From Epiperipatus broadwayi (taxonomy: Eukaryota; Onychophora; Udeonychophora; Euonychophora; Peripatidae): a stretch of DNA of 64,000 nucleotides. How positions within the stretch are numbered: position 1 is the first letter of the stretch; each line of letters begins with the position of its first letter. Where the stretch lies: assembly GCA_028023455.1 (NCBI GenBank), contig JAQFVV010000974.1:78620-142619 (forward strand), read 5' to 3'. This document shows, piece after piece, positions 36,940-49,290 of this stretch. Position numbers and translations under genes: made by a program. The notes below the pieces were generated by a model, which saw only the letters and a list, made by a program, of their open reading frames with translations, was not told where the DNA came from and did no database searches.

Positions 36940-37645
36940 GATTTATTATTAGAACAATTTTATTTGCTTTATTTTTTTGTTTACTTATTGATTTCTTTAG
37001 TAATTTATAGAATCTGAAAAATGTATCTAAGCATACATTAAAGCTTCCACCAAGAGTAATATTTCTTACTCTGTCAACATAAAGATAGTACGAGATAACA
37101 AATAAATAACTATTTCTTGTGAATGATCATATTTATGATAAATATTTTTAATTTTGTATGTAAAAGATATTTCATGAATTACAATCTTGTAACTTCTAAA
37201 ATAAATAATACATGTATTTTGTAAAGTTTTAGAAAATGTTACATAGTGAATTTTCATGTAAAAATTTCCTAATAAATGTATTTTCTTTCTATGACTTGCT
37301 ATTTAGTATATCTAACAATATATTCTAATTCACTCTATCAAATGACCTTTCAAGATCAATAAAAGAATTAATAAATTCTTCATTTTTAATTATTTCTTAT
37401 GAGTAGTTTTTACTGATCCAATTGTATTTCTTCTCCCTGCATAATTTTAAATTCAAAATGTTTTCTTGCATTGATTAATTTAAAACGTTTTAAAAGTTAA
37501 CCATGCATTCAGTGTGAAATTATGTTATAATTTTTAAAAATTAGAAAATCTCAAAATGTAAAAGCAACTATGGGCAGAATGTGTGTGAAAGTACAAGACA
37601 CTACCTACATTCACCACCTTTACATTCCTCTGACTAACTTTCAAT
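36940..37645. other. AT-rich DNA, nothing recognised
   Basis: No supported feature. Confidence 0.55.
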
Positions 37646-37649
37646 CATT

Positions 37650-38600
37650 AAAAACTGGCTGAGTCAAGGTATAGAGCACTTTATCATCCAAGATCTTAAG
37701 TTCAAGAATAACCCATCTATTATTAAGCATATTTCATACCTCTGATCAATCCAGATGAACTTCTAATCATTGATTTCAGGCTCAATATGTAAGTCAAAGT
37801 ATCCCTGCCAGTCAGTACACTAACCATTTTATGATAAATATTCCAATAATTAAACACGTGATTATGAGGCAAAGTATAACTCCTATCTCATTATTCAGCA
37901 TAATATCTATACTCTGACTAACCCAGATTAACTTCCAGTCACATGTCCTATATGGTTTAATATAATGGAAGATTGTCAGACTAGATAGAATGGGGTGCTC
38001 AAATTGTTTCCATTTCTGTTACTTTCTGATACTCAAATTATTTATAAACTCTCAAACAATAAAGTCAGTAATTTTTTGTTTTGTGTTAACCATGGGGTAA
38101 ATGTGAGTCAAAATATAACATATTATCATCCAGCATGTTTCATATTGTGATCAATCTAGATTGATATCCATGACTCAATGTAAGACAAAGTATAACATTC
38201 TATCACTCAACATATTATCAAATTTATGATCAATCCAGTTTAACCTTCAACCATTAACTATAGAGTAAATGTGAGTCAAAGTATAATATTCTATTGCTTA
38301 GCACATTGAAAATCGTCCATAATTAGTTCCAATTTTTAACTTCAAGTTAAATATTAGTAAAAAGTATAATACCTTATCACTCAACATCTAGAAGCTCTCC
38401 AGTGAATCCAATCATAATAACCTCAATGTAAGGTCTACCTCATCCACTCACATATTGACAGTATTCTAGCCAATCTGGTTTATTCTTCAATACTTACTTA
38501 AAGGCTCAATATAAGGCAAAATATAACATATTTATGTCATTCATCATTGATAGTCCTTTGATCAAATCAGAATAACATTCATTTATGACCGATATCTAAG
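37650..38600. repeat. Diverged tandem repeat, period about 75-90 bp
   Basis: The word (G)TRAGNCAAAGTATAA recurs at about 37789, 37865, 38103, 38180, 38271, 38353, 38428 and 38511. Each is followed by TATCA(T/C)(T/C)CA(A/G)CAT and then TGATCAATCCAG plus a pyrimidine-rich stretch. Spacings are 75-91 bases where units are intact, with a degraded stretch around 37945-38100. About ten units are likely. It reads as an old minisatellite or satellite fragment. It has no coding frame. Confidence 0.7.
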
Positions 38601-39264
38601 AATAGTTGAATATCTATCTATATATTATTATTAGATAGATAGCTGTGTTGCAATGTCAGCCACCTGATAGAAATCTCTTAACATTTTTAAGAGCATTTGG
38701 TTCAGGCTTGAGACTCAGGAAGTAGCAGGATAGGCCAGTGCATTAATTATTATGCCACAACACTCTAATAAAATCTTATAATTTAATAGTAAATTGCTTA
38801 ATAAAACTTTAATACTGATGGTTCCGATACATTTGTATTTTCATTTATCTGAGATGTAATAACCTTGACTAATTTGATTTTGTTTTATATAATTAGGTAT
38901 TTATGTCTATGTTTGATCTATCATTGTTTTAATTTTTCGAATTATACATGGTCATTGTCATCATTATATGTAGAACTATTTCCATAATCTAGATTTCATT
39001 GTTAAATGTCTAAAAACATTTTTTATTTAAAAATTTCAAAGACATTCAGCTACCATTAATAATGTTGAGATTAGAATAATAATACCTTTTAAGTGGTCCT
39101 CTCTCTTCTTCAAATGTTCATTATCCCATTAGTGATGGATTAGCTTAGGAATTGAATTAAGAAGTTTTCTCTAATCTGTTACAACATTCTAATAAAGATC
39201 CATTCTCTGAATTATTTTGAATGTAGTAATTTCAAAATAAAGAAAACCCATAATTCTGTATCTG
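38601..39264. other. AT-rich DNA, nothing recognised
   Basis: Contains a short TAGATAGATAG/CTATCTATCTA inverted pair around 38614-38642 and no other structure. Confidence 0.5.
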
Positions 39265-39265
39265 A

Positions 39266-39440
39266 GAGTATTGCATTTCACTCCACAATATTCAAGGAAG
39301 GGAATATGACACTTCTCAATAATGCTGGAGGCTTAAATTATAATACCCTCTCAGCATTATTGAAGACTGGGAATATGATACCTCTTCAGGTAAACTGAGA
39401 GTAAAATACAACATCTCTCTGAGCAGTAATGAAAGCTAAA
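39266..39440. repeat. Diverged ~35 bp minisatellite, about five units
   Basis: Units start near 39266, 39301, 39336, 39370 and 39404. The pattern is GGAATATGACAC(T)CTC followed by AATAATGCTG-like and GAGG/GAAGACT-like ends. GGAATATGACACTTCTC at 39301 and GGAATATGATACCTCTTC at 39370 are the clearest pair. Confidence 0.6.
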
Positions 39441-40339
39441 TTATTATCACACACTGACACTTCTACAACTTTAACCTAGAATCATTACTTCTTAGCTAAA
39501 AATAGTTAGATATCATTTAGTTATCAGATAGTTGGCTATAATGATCTACTTGAAAGATATATGTTAAGCCTGATCATGAACTGGAATAATTTCAAGAATC
39601 ACTTTGCCAGGATTCAAATTCTAGGATTTTGGGATGAGATTATGATAATCACTATGCCTGAAGTCCTGTCCAGTTCAAAGCATTTAAGTTTTTATTTGAT
39701 GTTTTTTAACATCAAACAGCAATGGATTTTTTCAATTTTAATATATCTTCTTAGTAAATGACCCTTACAATTTATTTATAATCATATTTAATTAAATGCA
39801 TTGATATACTATATTATTTTATTTGAATTAATATAATACAATATTCTCTAATCATTTTCATAAGTTTAGTTACTTCCTTCATTTTTTAAAAAATACCATG
39901 TTTAGTAGATTTTTGATTGATGTCATTCACCATTTTAAAAATTCAGTCTCAATGATTGAAAGCACTTGAATTTTATTTAAATATGTTTCATGACTTCTCT
40001 ATCCAGACTAATTATTTTCTGATTTGAATGTGAATTGTTTAATCCAATTCAGACTTTTCTCAAATTATATATATTAAAATGATTAAATAATAAATTTCTT
40101 AGAAAGTTCACATGACAATTGAGAACCAAAATGAAAATTGAGTTTTCATCTAGAAAAATCCAACTATTGAATCTATTAATGTATCACTGCATTAAACTGA
40201 ACGTATTGACATTAAATTATAGATTTTATCTAATACTTTGGTACTTATATATATTATCCTTTTTCCCAAGCTTGGCAGCCATTTTTTTAATTATACAGTT
40301 TAAGGCACATACACATATTTGTATTCCCATCATCTAATA
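39441..40339. other. AT-rich DNA, nothing recognised
   Basis: Short frames only (up to 72 codons), none with a motif. Confidence 0.55.
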
Positions 40340-40487
40340 AATGTCTTCAGAAAAATTTAACTTTATTTAAATATTCCAAATGCATTCAACTATTAGTAGT
40401 AGCATATAAAACAAATTAATATATGCACAATGTTTCAAGAGGTATTATCATCACCTTTTCTTCAGGTGTTGCTGGCCTGACCAGTGA

Positions 40488-40572
40488 CAGTACTAGCATG
40501 AGATTCGAACCTGGACCCTTATATTCTTGAATATTGAATTTTAAGGTAACGCTCTAACTAATTGAGTCAGTA
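40488..40572 (-). repeat. tRNA-like module in left PLE-1 3' end
   Basis: On the minus strand, TGACTCAATTAGTTAGAGCG resembles an A box and D arm, and about 45 bases later GGTTCGAATCT is a good B box. This looks like a tRNA-derived SINE head (Lys/Ile-type D arm) located directly after the PLE coding end. It is followed by the CTGGTCAGGC(C/A)AGCAACACC tail. Confidence 0.65.
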
Positions 40573-40634
40573 GAAATGTCATATACTTATCTATGATGTT
40601 CCTCTGACTTTTACACATTTTCAAAGAGCAAAGT

Positions 40635-40910
40635 TGATTAGGGGCTTCCATATATTATGTATAGTCACATTAGGTTGGGTAATGGAATTGTTTGCCATTG
40701 TCATGTGAGCAGCTCCTTTAAATTTTTTTCTTTGTACCTTTTCTTCTCTATCCAATATTTTTGTTCACAATTGAACATATGTTCATTGTACATACATGGT
40801 CTGCTACCTTAGACACATCTATTTTCTCTCATCTAACCATCAGGATTGTGATTTTAAATGAGACAACTAGTCTTCTACATTCGCATTGTATTTCATAGAT
40901 ACAGTTTTTT
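40635..40910 (-). pseudogene. PLE-1 GIY-YIG-type endonuclease remnant
   Basis: Downstream of the RT on the minus strand, NCIYEIQCEC (about 40905-40875) matches the start of the PLE GIY-YIG domain. The YIG half is lost. The last part keeps RKKFKGAAHMTMANNSITQ and ends ...IHNIWKPLINFAL near 40637, the usual C-terminal end after the endonuclease. Frames are disrupted in between. The plus-strand arm at 41854-41990 has a homologous end (RKFKEAAHLIMAK), confirming that it is the element's conserved C-terminus. Confidence 0.7.
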
Positions 40911-40914
40911 CTTT

Positions 40915-41853
40915 TCAGTATTTCAAATTTAGCTTTCTAGATGTTAGAATTCCTCATAATGTGGTATGGCCCTGGAAAGTATGTTCTGATGTTATACTGA
41001 TTGCAGATTTTCCTTAATTTATCTGCTATTTTTGGAATGTATGAGTACAATACAGTACCAATACTTTTTTTTATGGTTCTTTTTGTTGTCTATTTAAGGT
41101 TTTCTTAATAACAGCTGATGGATAACCATTTTTCATAAGAGTTTGTTCTATATAGATCTTTTCTTTTTTCAAATCACTGGTTTCTGAACAAACTTCTTTT
41201 GCTTTGTTCCATAGTGATAGTATAACTTCATGTTTTGTGCTTTTGGTGTGATTGGATGTATAGGTTAGGTATTTTCCTGTATGTGTGGGTTTTTGGTAAA
41301 CTGTAGTTTTGATTTTGTTATAAGAAAGTCTTGTCATAAGAACATCAAAGAATGCCAATTTTTGTTCTTCTTCTGATTCGACTGTGAATTTAATTGAATG
41401 GATATATTGTTGATGTGTTTCCAGAAAATTTGTAGCAGTGCTTCACTATGTGACCAGACAACAAATGTATCATTTACATAGTGAAGCCAAACTTTAGGTG
41501 GATATGAAGTTTTTATGGCAGTAGTTTCAAGTTTTTCCATATAAATATTACTAACCAGGAATGACAATGGGGAGCCCATAGCCATTCATTGATTTTGTTG
41601 GAAGAATTCTGCAATATATTGAAAGTAGGTTGTTTTTATGAAGAATGTTAATAGTTCCATTATCCTATCAATAGAAAGATCTGTTATGGTTTGTAAACTA
41701 TTATCACCATTTAGTCTTTTTCTTACAATAGACAATGCTTCTTCACATGGTACATTCATGAATAAACTTTCCACATCAAAGCTTACCACTAAGTCAGTTC
41801 TTTGAAATTCCATGTTCTTGATTAATTCTACAAAGTGTCTAGAATCCCTGATG
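40915..41853 (-). pseudogene. PLE-1 reverse transcriptase, broken
   Basis: Minus-strand frames. 41850-41589 contains RHFVELIKNM and motif A (LVVSFDVESLF, catalytic Asp kept). An in-frame TGA at 41586-41588 sits where PLEs usually have a Gly before MAMGSPLS (motif B). Motif C reads YVNDTFVVW, so the second-last catalytic Asp is replaced by Asn. A frame change near 41395 leads to LAFFDVLMTRL, then VYQKPTHTGKYLTY (highly typical of PLE RT). After a stop at 41071 in a new frame comes IRTYFPGPYHIMRNSNI, the end of the RT. The N-terminus is missing at the head-to-head junction. It is inactive on several counts. Confidence 0.9.
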
Positions 41854-42044
41854 AGGTACAAAGAAGAAAATTTAAAGAAGCTGCTCACCTGATAATGGCA
41901 AAAATTCCCATAAGTCAACCTAGCGTGACTATACATAATGTATGAAAACCACTAATCGAATTTGCTCTTAATGAAAAAGTGGAGAAATTCAGGAGAACCT
42001 CACAGATAAGTATAAGAATTTTGTACTGACTGTTATCTTTGGGA

Positions 42045-42125
42045 GGATAGCTCAAGTTAGAGTGTTACTTTAAAATCCAATACTTAAGTATCTAAGGGTC
42101 CAGGTTTGAATTCTATGCTAGTACT
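42045..42125 (+). repeat. tRNA-like module in right PLE-1 3' end
   Basis: ATAGCTCAAGTTAGAGTG (A-box-like, 42048) and GGTTTGAATTC (B-box-like, 42104) have the same spacing as in the left arm. This copy is then followed by the same tail at 42131. Matching sequence between the coding end and the module in both arms shows the module belongs to the element's 3' region in this insertion. Confidence 0.6.
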
Positions 42126-42520
42126 CTTACTGGTCAGGCAAGCAACACCTGAAGAAGAGGAGAGAATAATATCTCTCAAAATATTGTGCATATACTAACC
42201 TGTTTGATGTGCTATTACTAACAGTGGAATGTATTTGGAATATTTAAATATAGTTAATTTTTTTTAGACATTCAATACTCATATTAGAAGATTGAAATAG
42301 CCAATATAAAAATACAACTAAAACACCATCATTACACAAGCCTTCAGGAAAATACAATGCACATATTTGTTTTTGTTTTGTTTTTTCAATTTTATTTTAC
42401 CTAATATGTGTATAATGTGTTAGTTAAGTTTAAAAATATTTCAAAAGGTTTATGTCATTTTTTTATATATTATAACATGTAAACACTGACACACTCCAAA
42501 CATTTTCATATTTTGTTTAC

Positions 42521-42637
42521 ATTCAGTATTTTTATTATGGTCATTAACATTTTGCCAAAATAATGAACGTTTGGGATCTTCCTTTAATAGAATAGCATGC
42601 AGTGGAGTATTTCCAAAAGTATATGACCCTGCCTTAT
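42521..42637 (-). CDS. Candidate exon with an ankyrin-repeat-like motif
   Basis: On the minus strand, CATTAACACAG (acceptor-like) precedes a 117-base open segment ending at a GTAAAC donor-like site (42520-42515). The segment encodes KAGSYTFGNTPLHAILLKED... and then ...NVNDHNKNTE. GNTPLH followed ~18 residues later by VN..NKN matches the ankyrin signature (G-x-TPLH ... xxVNxxN), though it is short by a few residues. The exon would be symmetric, phase 1-1. No neighbouring ankyrin exon was seen within the window, so it could be an isolated exon of a gene with very long introns, or a pseudoexon. Confidence 0.35.
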
Positions 42638-42659
42638 CTGTGTTAATGAGCATAATGTA

Positions 42660-45600
42660 ACCCTTTATGTTTCTTATATATTTTTTATTTTTATATTAAT
42701 AAGTTGACTTAATACAAAATAATAATAATAAATAAAGTAATATTTGCAAAAATTTTTCTTTTCTTAAAAATAACAATGAAAAAAAAAATGTAAATATTAT
42801 ATATAACGCTTCTTATCTGACATTTTATTTTAAATATTTATTGTATGCCCTGAAACGTTATAATAAAAGATGGCTGTCAAGCTTGGGCAAAAGGATAGTA
42901 CATAATTAGCAATATTTTTTACTGTATATATATTCTGTATTATTTTTCTTGTTTTTTCATATTAAAATAATATATTTAGAGCAGTCTATTAAATTTTATC
43001 AAATCTTTTTTCCAAACTATGAAGCAAATTCTAGCTTTCCCTATATTATAGCCTATGTTATAATTGTTATCTCGATTTTTTTTGTGTGTGTGTGAAGAGT
43101 ATGTATTTATTAATATTTAAACATAGCATCTAAGAGACCTGTTATATCTGTTCTGTATGTTAGTTTATTTTATATTGTCATTGTAATGTAATGTTTTAAT
43201 TCTGTAAGTTATTAATCAGCTGTCAAACTATATTATCTTTTTGTTTTAATAGGACGTTTAAAAACCCAACTTATAATAAAAAGTTGCTAATAGGGCCAAA
43301 GCATTTCATTATAATAATTACGTGAAAAAATAGAGATTGGGAATTAATCTAAATTACTAATAGTAATCCTTATTTTATTACTCATTTTGGATCCATGCTT
43401 TTCCCTATATTAATAATTTGAATAATTTTGCATCATGATTTATAATTATCACACTTAATTACATAATTAATTTCCCAATTTTACAAATGATTACTATAAT
43501 CTATAAATGCATTCAAAGTAAGCACAAATATGTTAATTTTTCAAAGTTTAAATTCTGTTTATTATTATGTTATTTGTTTCTCTAAAGAAGGTTGTCAATT
43601 ATCTAACGTCAAAAATTTCCAACAATATTTTTTTTTTGCATAGGGTAGCCATAATGTTGTTGCCACATTATTACACAGCTGATCATCTTTTTAAATCATT
43701 TTTTGTTTTTCTGGAACAAATTATTAACTTTATACTAATACATTTAACAATTTATAAAAAAAAAAAAAAAAACTTTTTAAATCTACATCAAATTCGTAAT
43801 TTTTAATATATCTAACGCTTTTTTTTAATGATTATCTCTTTCATTATTTAAGTTCTTATTTTTGAAAACAAAATCTTAAGACTTTTTCACATATATAAAT
43901 TTTTCACAAGCATTCCATCTTAGTTCATCAGCTCTTTTTTTTTTTGAAATAGAGACAAATTGAAGATATATATCACAAAACTTAAAATTCAGAGAAAAAA
44001 TATGCATTCATTTTTCAATAGAACATTGAAAAATCAAGAATTTCCTTAGTTCATATAATTAAATGTGAAGATCAATATTTATTTGAGTTATAGTGTGTTC
44101 AGTGTTCATTTATAATTGTGAAAAATAAGCATGGTAAACATATCTGCCACTGATAAAGAATTTTAGTTTCTTAAGGAACTTAAAACTGTGAAGAAAATAT
44201 TGATCAAATTATATCATTATTTTCATTCATACAGAATTGATCAACAAATAGTTTGTATAGTTTATAACATGATCTCATTTAATAAAAAAAATGTATTTCA
44301 ATATTGATTATTGAAGATGCAAGAATATGGTGGATCAATTTTTGAAAATCCTGAATATAATAACAGGTGGTAAAGAAATGTTCTTCGTGTGCTTACTAGA
44401 ATTTATTGCAGATAAGAACCTGATCTTTTTTTTTATTATTTAAAGATCTTTTTTTTTTATTTAAAGAAAATTATTTTTGTATATTCAGTCTTGTTCTATA
44501 CTCCATCTTTATCTATCCCCTATGTATGATGTCCTGGAAACAAATTCCAATTGATCTAGTTTTCTCTTGGTTTCCTCAGCATCTTTTATCATCATTGTAT
44601 ATAAGCAACAAAAATAGTAACATTTTGATTTCATTCCAACTTGTCTTTTTTCTTTTTTTTAGCTAGATTAATATCCAATATTCTTGTTAAAATAATATAA
44701 AACAATCATTTTGTAAATCATCTCTCTTCCACTGTAGAATTATTACAAGTAATGTAATTTTTATTAGGGCTTCATAATGGCATCAGCGCAATCTCTGAGA
44801 TGATAGTTGTATACATTTAAATTATTAACTGAAAAAGTTCTGGCATACTCTCTTTAAATGTGACTTTCAAAATTTTGAGCGCCACCTACACAGCAACAGT
44901 ATAATCTTGAAGCAGACTTCTTGTAGCTATAGCGGTTATTTAAAGGTCAACTGACAAGATATCATCGGTACATAAGGCAAAAAAAAACTATCAATCTTTT
45001 TTAACAAAATGTATATATTTTTTCTATTTATTTATCTTTTATGGGGGGAGGCGAGGCAACTAAGTGATCTAAATAATTAATATTATATTATTAAGCGTTT
45101 AAGTAAAATAGATATCAAAATTAAGTTATTTAAGAAATCTTTTTAAAAAAAAACGCGTTTTTTCAAGGTTTTTTTCTTTTAACTAGGTCTGAGTTTATTA
45201 AAAATGTGAGATAAAATTCTCAGCATGTATATTGAGGGAATTATTAAGAAATGCTACTAATTAATTATTAATAACAATGTTTAAAATGTAATGTAGATTT
45301 AATGGCACGCTTTTGTTATTTTTTTATTTTATTATAGTTTTACAATAAAATAAAAAGAATTAGAGCAGAAAGAATTTAGTACAAAGAAAGAGTTTAAATA
45401 CTTTATAATAACCAATGCTTTTATTTTTTCCCCGCAGTTCAGAGCCTCTTGCAAATAACCTAATTATATGTTTAGTTTTATCTAGTGTTAAAATCACACT
45501 TCTTTCTTATAAATAAATAGAAACTACACAGCGTAACAATTTGTAAATTTGAGTTGATGAATATATTAATAAAATGAATTGAAGTGAAATAATCTTTTCA

Positions 45601-48330
45601 ATGTATTATCTTTAATTTATATAATATTTTATCTACTTATACAGTGATAATATATATATATGAATCTCTGTAGGTCATATATTTTGGGTTCATTTATCCT
45701 TAGTCAGCTACCAAGAGAGAATACCAATCCCACATCAATTATTAGCAACTTTATCTCTATTTAAACATCATTTATATGATCTATTTGATGTTAAAATTTG
45801 AATCTTTAATTTAGCATTTTTATTATAGAGTAGTAATTAATTTATAGAGCGCACAGAGAGCTTATATAAATAGTCTGAACTGGCACTAACCTGTATTCAA
45901 TGCGCTTTAAAATTCGTAATAATCAAGCATATTTTGCCGATAGAGGGATCTTCCAAACCACAACACAATAATAACCATTTCACACAGATTCAAGCATGTA
46001 TAAAACAAAGCTGTAAGAATATATTTTCAAAGAACTTTGCATAATAAAGTAGACATGTGAATACGTAATAAACATATAAGTTGTACTATAATAATACAAT
46101 AAATTGATTTGATATTTCATTCATTGCTACATTTATGAAAAAATCGACCAAATTCTATAACATATATTCATTTATAAACATTGAAAATATAATGTATATT
46201 TCCAAGTGTTTACCTAGATAAACATCAACCATGATGTAATTAAGCAAACAATCAATCAAAACTGGCACTTGATAACTGAAAGCACACCATCTATCTTATA
46301 ATAGTATCTGCCTCTGACGTAAGTGTAAACTTTAAAAGTAGAATTGCTCTCAGAACATTACTCAAGATATTAGAGGAGTCATAGGTCAGATGTATATAAT
46401 TTATATAGGTGAACTATAAGATTACAACTTTCTCAATATTTTTCACAAATAAACAAGCACAGGCATATAAAATTACAGAGTATATATATATGACCTTAAA
46501 GCTTTACAATATCTATAATACTAAAATAAGAGTGTTTTCATTATTTTAATGTTAAGTTAAAGAAAACTCCTATTACTAGATGATACGATTTCAGTTTGCA
46601 AGTGCACGTTTTAATTGGTTGTTTACCCAATTAGCACATAGTTAAAATTTGTCTAGATAAATGTATTTCTATGTTTACAGTTATAAAGGTTTATGAAAAA
46701 TTTTAAATTAATAATATATATAATAAATAGTGTAAGGATAATTTTTGTTTTTAGTGCACATTATTACTACTGCACTGTTTATTGTGTGTATGAGTATATA
46801 TATATACTCATATTTGTTCAATATATTGGTTTTTAGTCTCAATATAGAAATTTAGATTGACCACACCATCACTTATCATATTATAAGACCAAGACAAGAC
46901 AGAAAATATGACATCCACAGGATATATCTATACTTTTTTAATCTACTCGCTTTCATTTCTCTGATTTTAAAAGTCTCTGTCAATTTGCAGCATCGTTAAT
47001 CGACATAAAAATGCTAATAGCTAACATTTTAAACAATTTTATTGAATACTTTAAGCAATATAAATTTTTGAAAGTTGATACACTTATAGAGTTTATTTAC
47101 GTGAAGATAAAATAACTTTAAAATAGCTTTACTGCCAATACCAGGAGAAACTAATCATCATGCTATTAGTGTAATTAAAAGGTCGGTTGTTCAAGTGTTA
47201 ATGACATTCAAACATCAAAAATGTCAGATCGAAAATTTAATCCCAGTACCTTCAATTTTTAAATCTGGTACTTTATCACTATAAATTTGCAATTTGATCC
47301 ACTTTAGAGCTAAAAGTTTTTGAATCAAATTCAAACTATTACTTCTACTGACATAACTTTTTTAATAAATGACTATTTTATTATAAATAGTTGATGACAC
47401 CTTTATATACCTTCATTTTTTTGTATAAAAAAGATTTGCTTTTATTCTGAGATTTATTTTGGTTTAATCACTTAATATGATATTAACTAATTAGATCATT
47501 CATTCCAAATAAAAATATGTAAAAAGTTTATTACATTTATGGATAATATTAGTATTAGAGCTAATTGGAATGTCTATAATCTGGCTACCTGAAACATTCT
47601 TAGTTTCCTTGGAAATCATAATCTAGCAGATACATTCTCCAAATAGATTTCCAACAAATTGATTTAAAAATAAAAATTTTGAAAATAGAATTTTATCAAA
47701 ATTATTTAAATTTTTATTTTTGTATGAAAAACTTAGTTGAAAGTTTTTTTTTTTTTTTTTTTTGACAAAATGTGGAAAGAATGTTTAAAGGATATAAGAA
47801 TTCAAACATAAATGAGAAGTTATTTCATTGAATATTCATGACAATATAAATAATTTGTGCATCATTTCTTGCACTATGGTCTGCACTATCTGCGTACATT
47901 CATGACAGTGTTTTAAAAACTGTTTGATTTCTCCATATTCAATTAAGATATTTGGTTGCTTTCAAGCTTATCTTTGCATAGCTTCAATCACCTAGTTATA
48001 TCGTGAGAATTCATGATTTTTGACAAATTTAAAATTAATCTGAAAGTGGTAATTGGAGAGAACTAAGTCATAAAATAATATATTTTTAAAAAAATATATA
48101 ACAATTGTGTTTGACAAAGGAGATCAGCAATACAAATCCATTAAGACTGGATTTCATATTTTTGGTGTTTTCTGCAAATTTATAGTCTTAGAATTCCCTT
48201 TAATGTATTAAAAAAATTATTATAACAGTTAGTTGCTAAAGAATGTACTTGACATTGAAGTATCCAAATGGCATGTTGAACATAATCATTCCACTTAAGG
48301 ACCAAATGAAAATATTTATTTTTATCTTAC
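42660..48330. other. AT-rich DNA, nothing firm
   Basis: Almost 6 kb of AT-rich sequence with homopolymers (A18 near 43757, T19 near 47745). Bases 44770-45060 have slightly higher G+C. No frame longer than about 80 codons and no element terminus was recognised. Confidence 0.55.
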
Positions 48331-48334
48331 TCAG

Positions 48335-49290
48335 CACATTTTTTAAGATTTATTATTAAGATTTAATGTCATAAATGAGTAATGTTTACATCAGTAGTTT
48401 ACAAATAAATGAGAATTTATGGTAATGATATTTTTTGGTGAAAAAAATTGTGCTATTTTTTTGGAGAAGTCGGTTACAGATTTGCTTGGAAAAATAATTA
48501 TTTTTATTAAAAACTTATATATTGTGTAAAATTTAGGAAGATTTTTTGTTTTTGAATGCAATTTATTAATGGAATATGGATTTATATATAGGGGTTTGTG
48601 TGTGAAAGGAAAGAATTCTGATAACTGAATGTTTTATGCTTGTTATGATACTACGACTACACTATAACATGTTAGTTTTATGACAATTTTGGATTTGTAT
48701 TTTCACCCAGAAACACCTGGTCTTGTGAAGGTCCATGGATTTTTTTTTATTGGTTGCCTTAACATTTTTTTTAAGGTTTAATGTAAATTAAACAAAAGAT
48801 TTTAAATGGAGAAATAAAGATCACTGTTGCAACGGAATATAAAAATTGCAGGCTTTCAACCCATTATTTTTGTAATAATTGTTTGCATTAATAAATTTTT
48901 TAAAAAAGATTTAATGTAAATTAAACAAAACATTTTAATATTATATAAATAAATTTTTCAATTTCAATAAAGCTATATTAAAAGGTCCATTTAAAAATAT
49001 ACCTGTTATATTTGACAGCTTTACAGAACAAATATATATATATATATATATTTTTACTGGAGTACTCTCTGGATAAAAAAAAAAAGTGTTTTTTTTTTCA
49101 ATTTTTCAATAGTATCATGGCTAATTGAAATAGCATTTTTAAATTTTATTAATAAAGTTACTGTTTATTAATGTCAGAATACAAAAATGTTGGTCATTTT
49201 TGTAATATTATTTTATTAAATATAATATTTGTAATTTTTTTTAATTGGTTGCTTTAACAATTTTTTTTAAGATTTAATGTAAATATGTTT
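48335..49290. repeat. Short dispersed direct repeats
   Basis: A ~50-60 base word reading TTTTTTAAG(A/G)TTTAATGTAAAT(TAAACAAAA) occurs near 48765, 48897 and 49261, with a poorer match near 48345. Two are preceded by TTGGTTGC(C/T)TTAAC. All face the same way, with unrelated AT-rich spacers between. Confidence 0.55.

Larger units (their letters stand above)
40340..42277. mobile_element. Penelope-like element as a head-to-head pair (PLE-1)
   Basis: Two 5'-truncated copies of one PLE are joined at about 41853/41854 with 3' ends outward. The left copy reads on the minus strand (41853 to 40340, about 1.5 kb). The right copy reads on the plus strand (41854-42277, about 0.42 kb). The arms match from AGGTACAAAGAAG (41854; minus 40739) through the PLE C-terminus and a 3' region. 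That 3' region holds a tRNA-like module and a tail ending TGGAATATTTAAATA...AGACATT. Penelope insertions are known to be often truncated and inverted. A tRNA-like module at both ends is less expected. Confidence 0.85.

Noticed and set aside
41854-41936. N-terminal part of the 116-codon minus frame upstream of the PLE-1 RT
   Set aside because: This part is antisense to the right-hand PLE arm, across the head-to-head junction, so it is not native RT sequence.
42868-42910. AAGATGGC word as a YY1-type promoter start with a short frame
   Set aside because: A single 8-base match in AT-rich DNA with an 11-codon frame is no evidence of a promoter.
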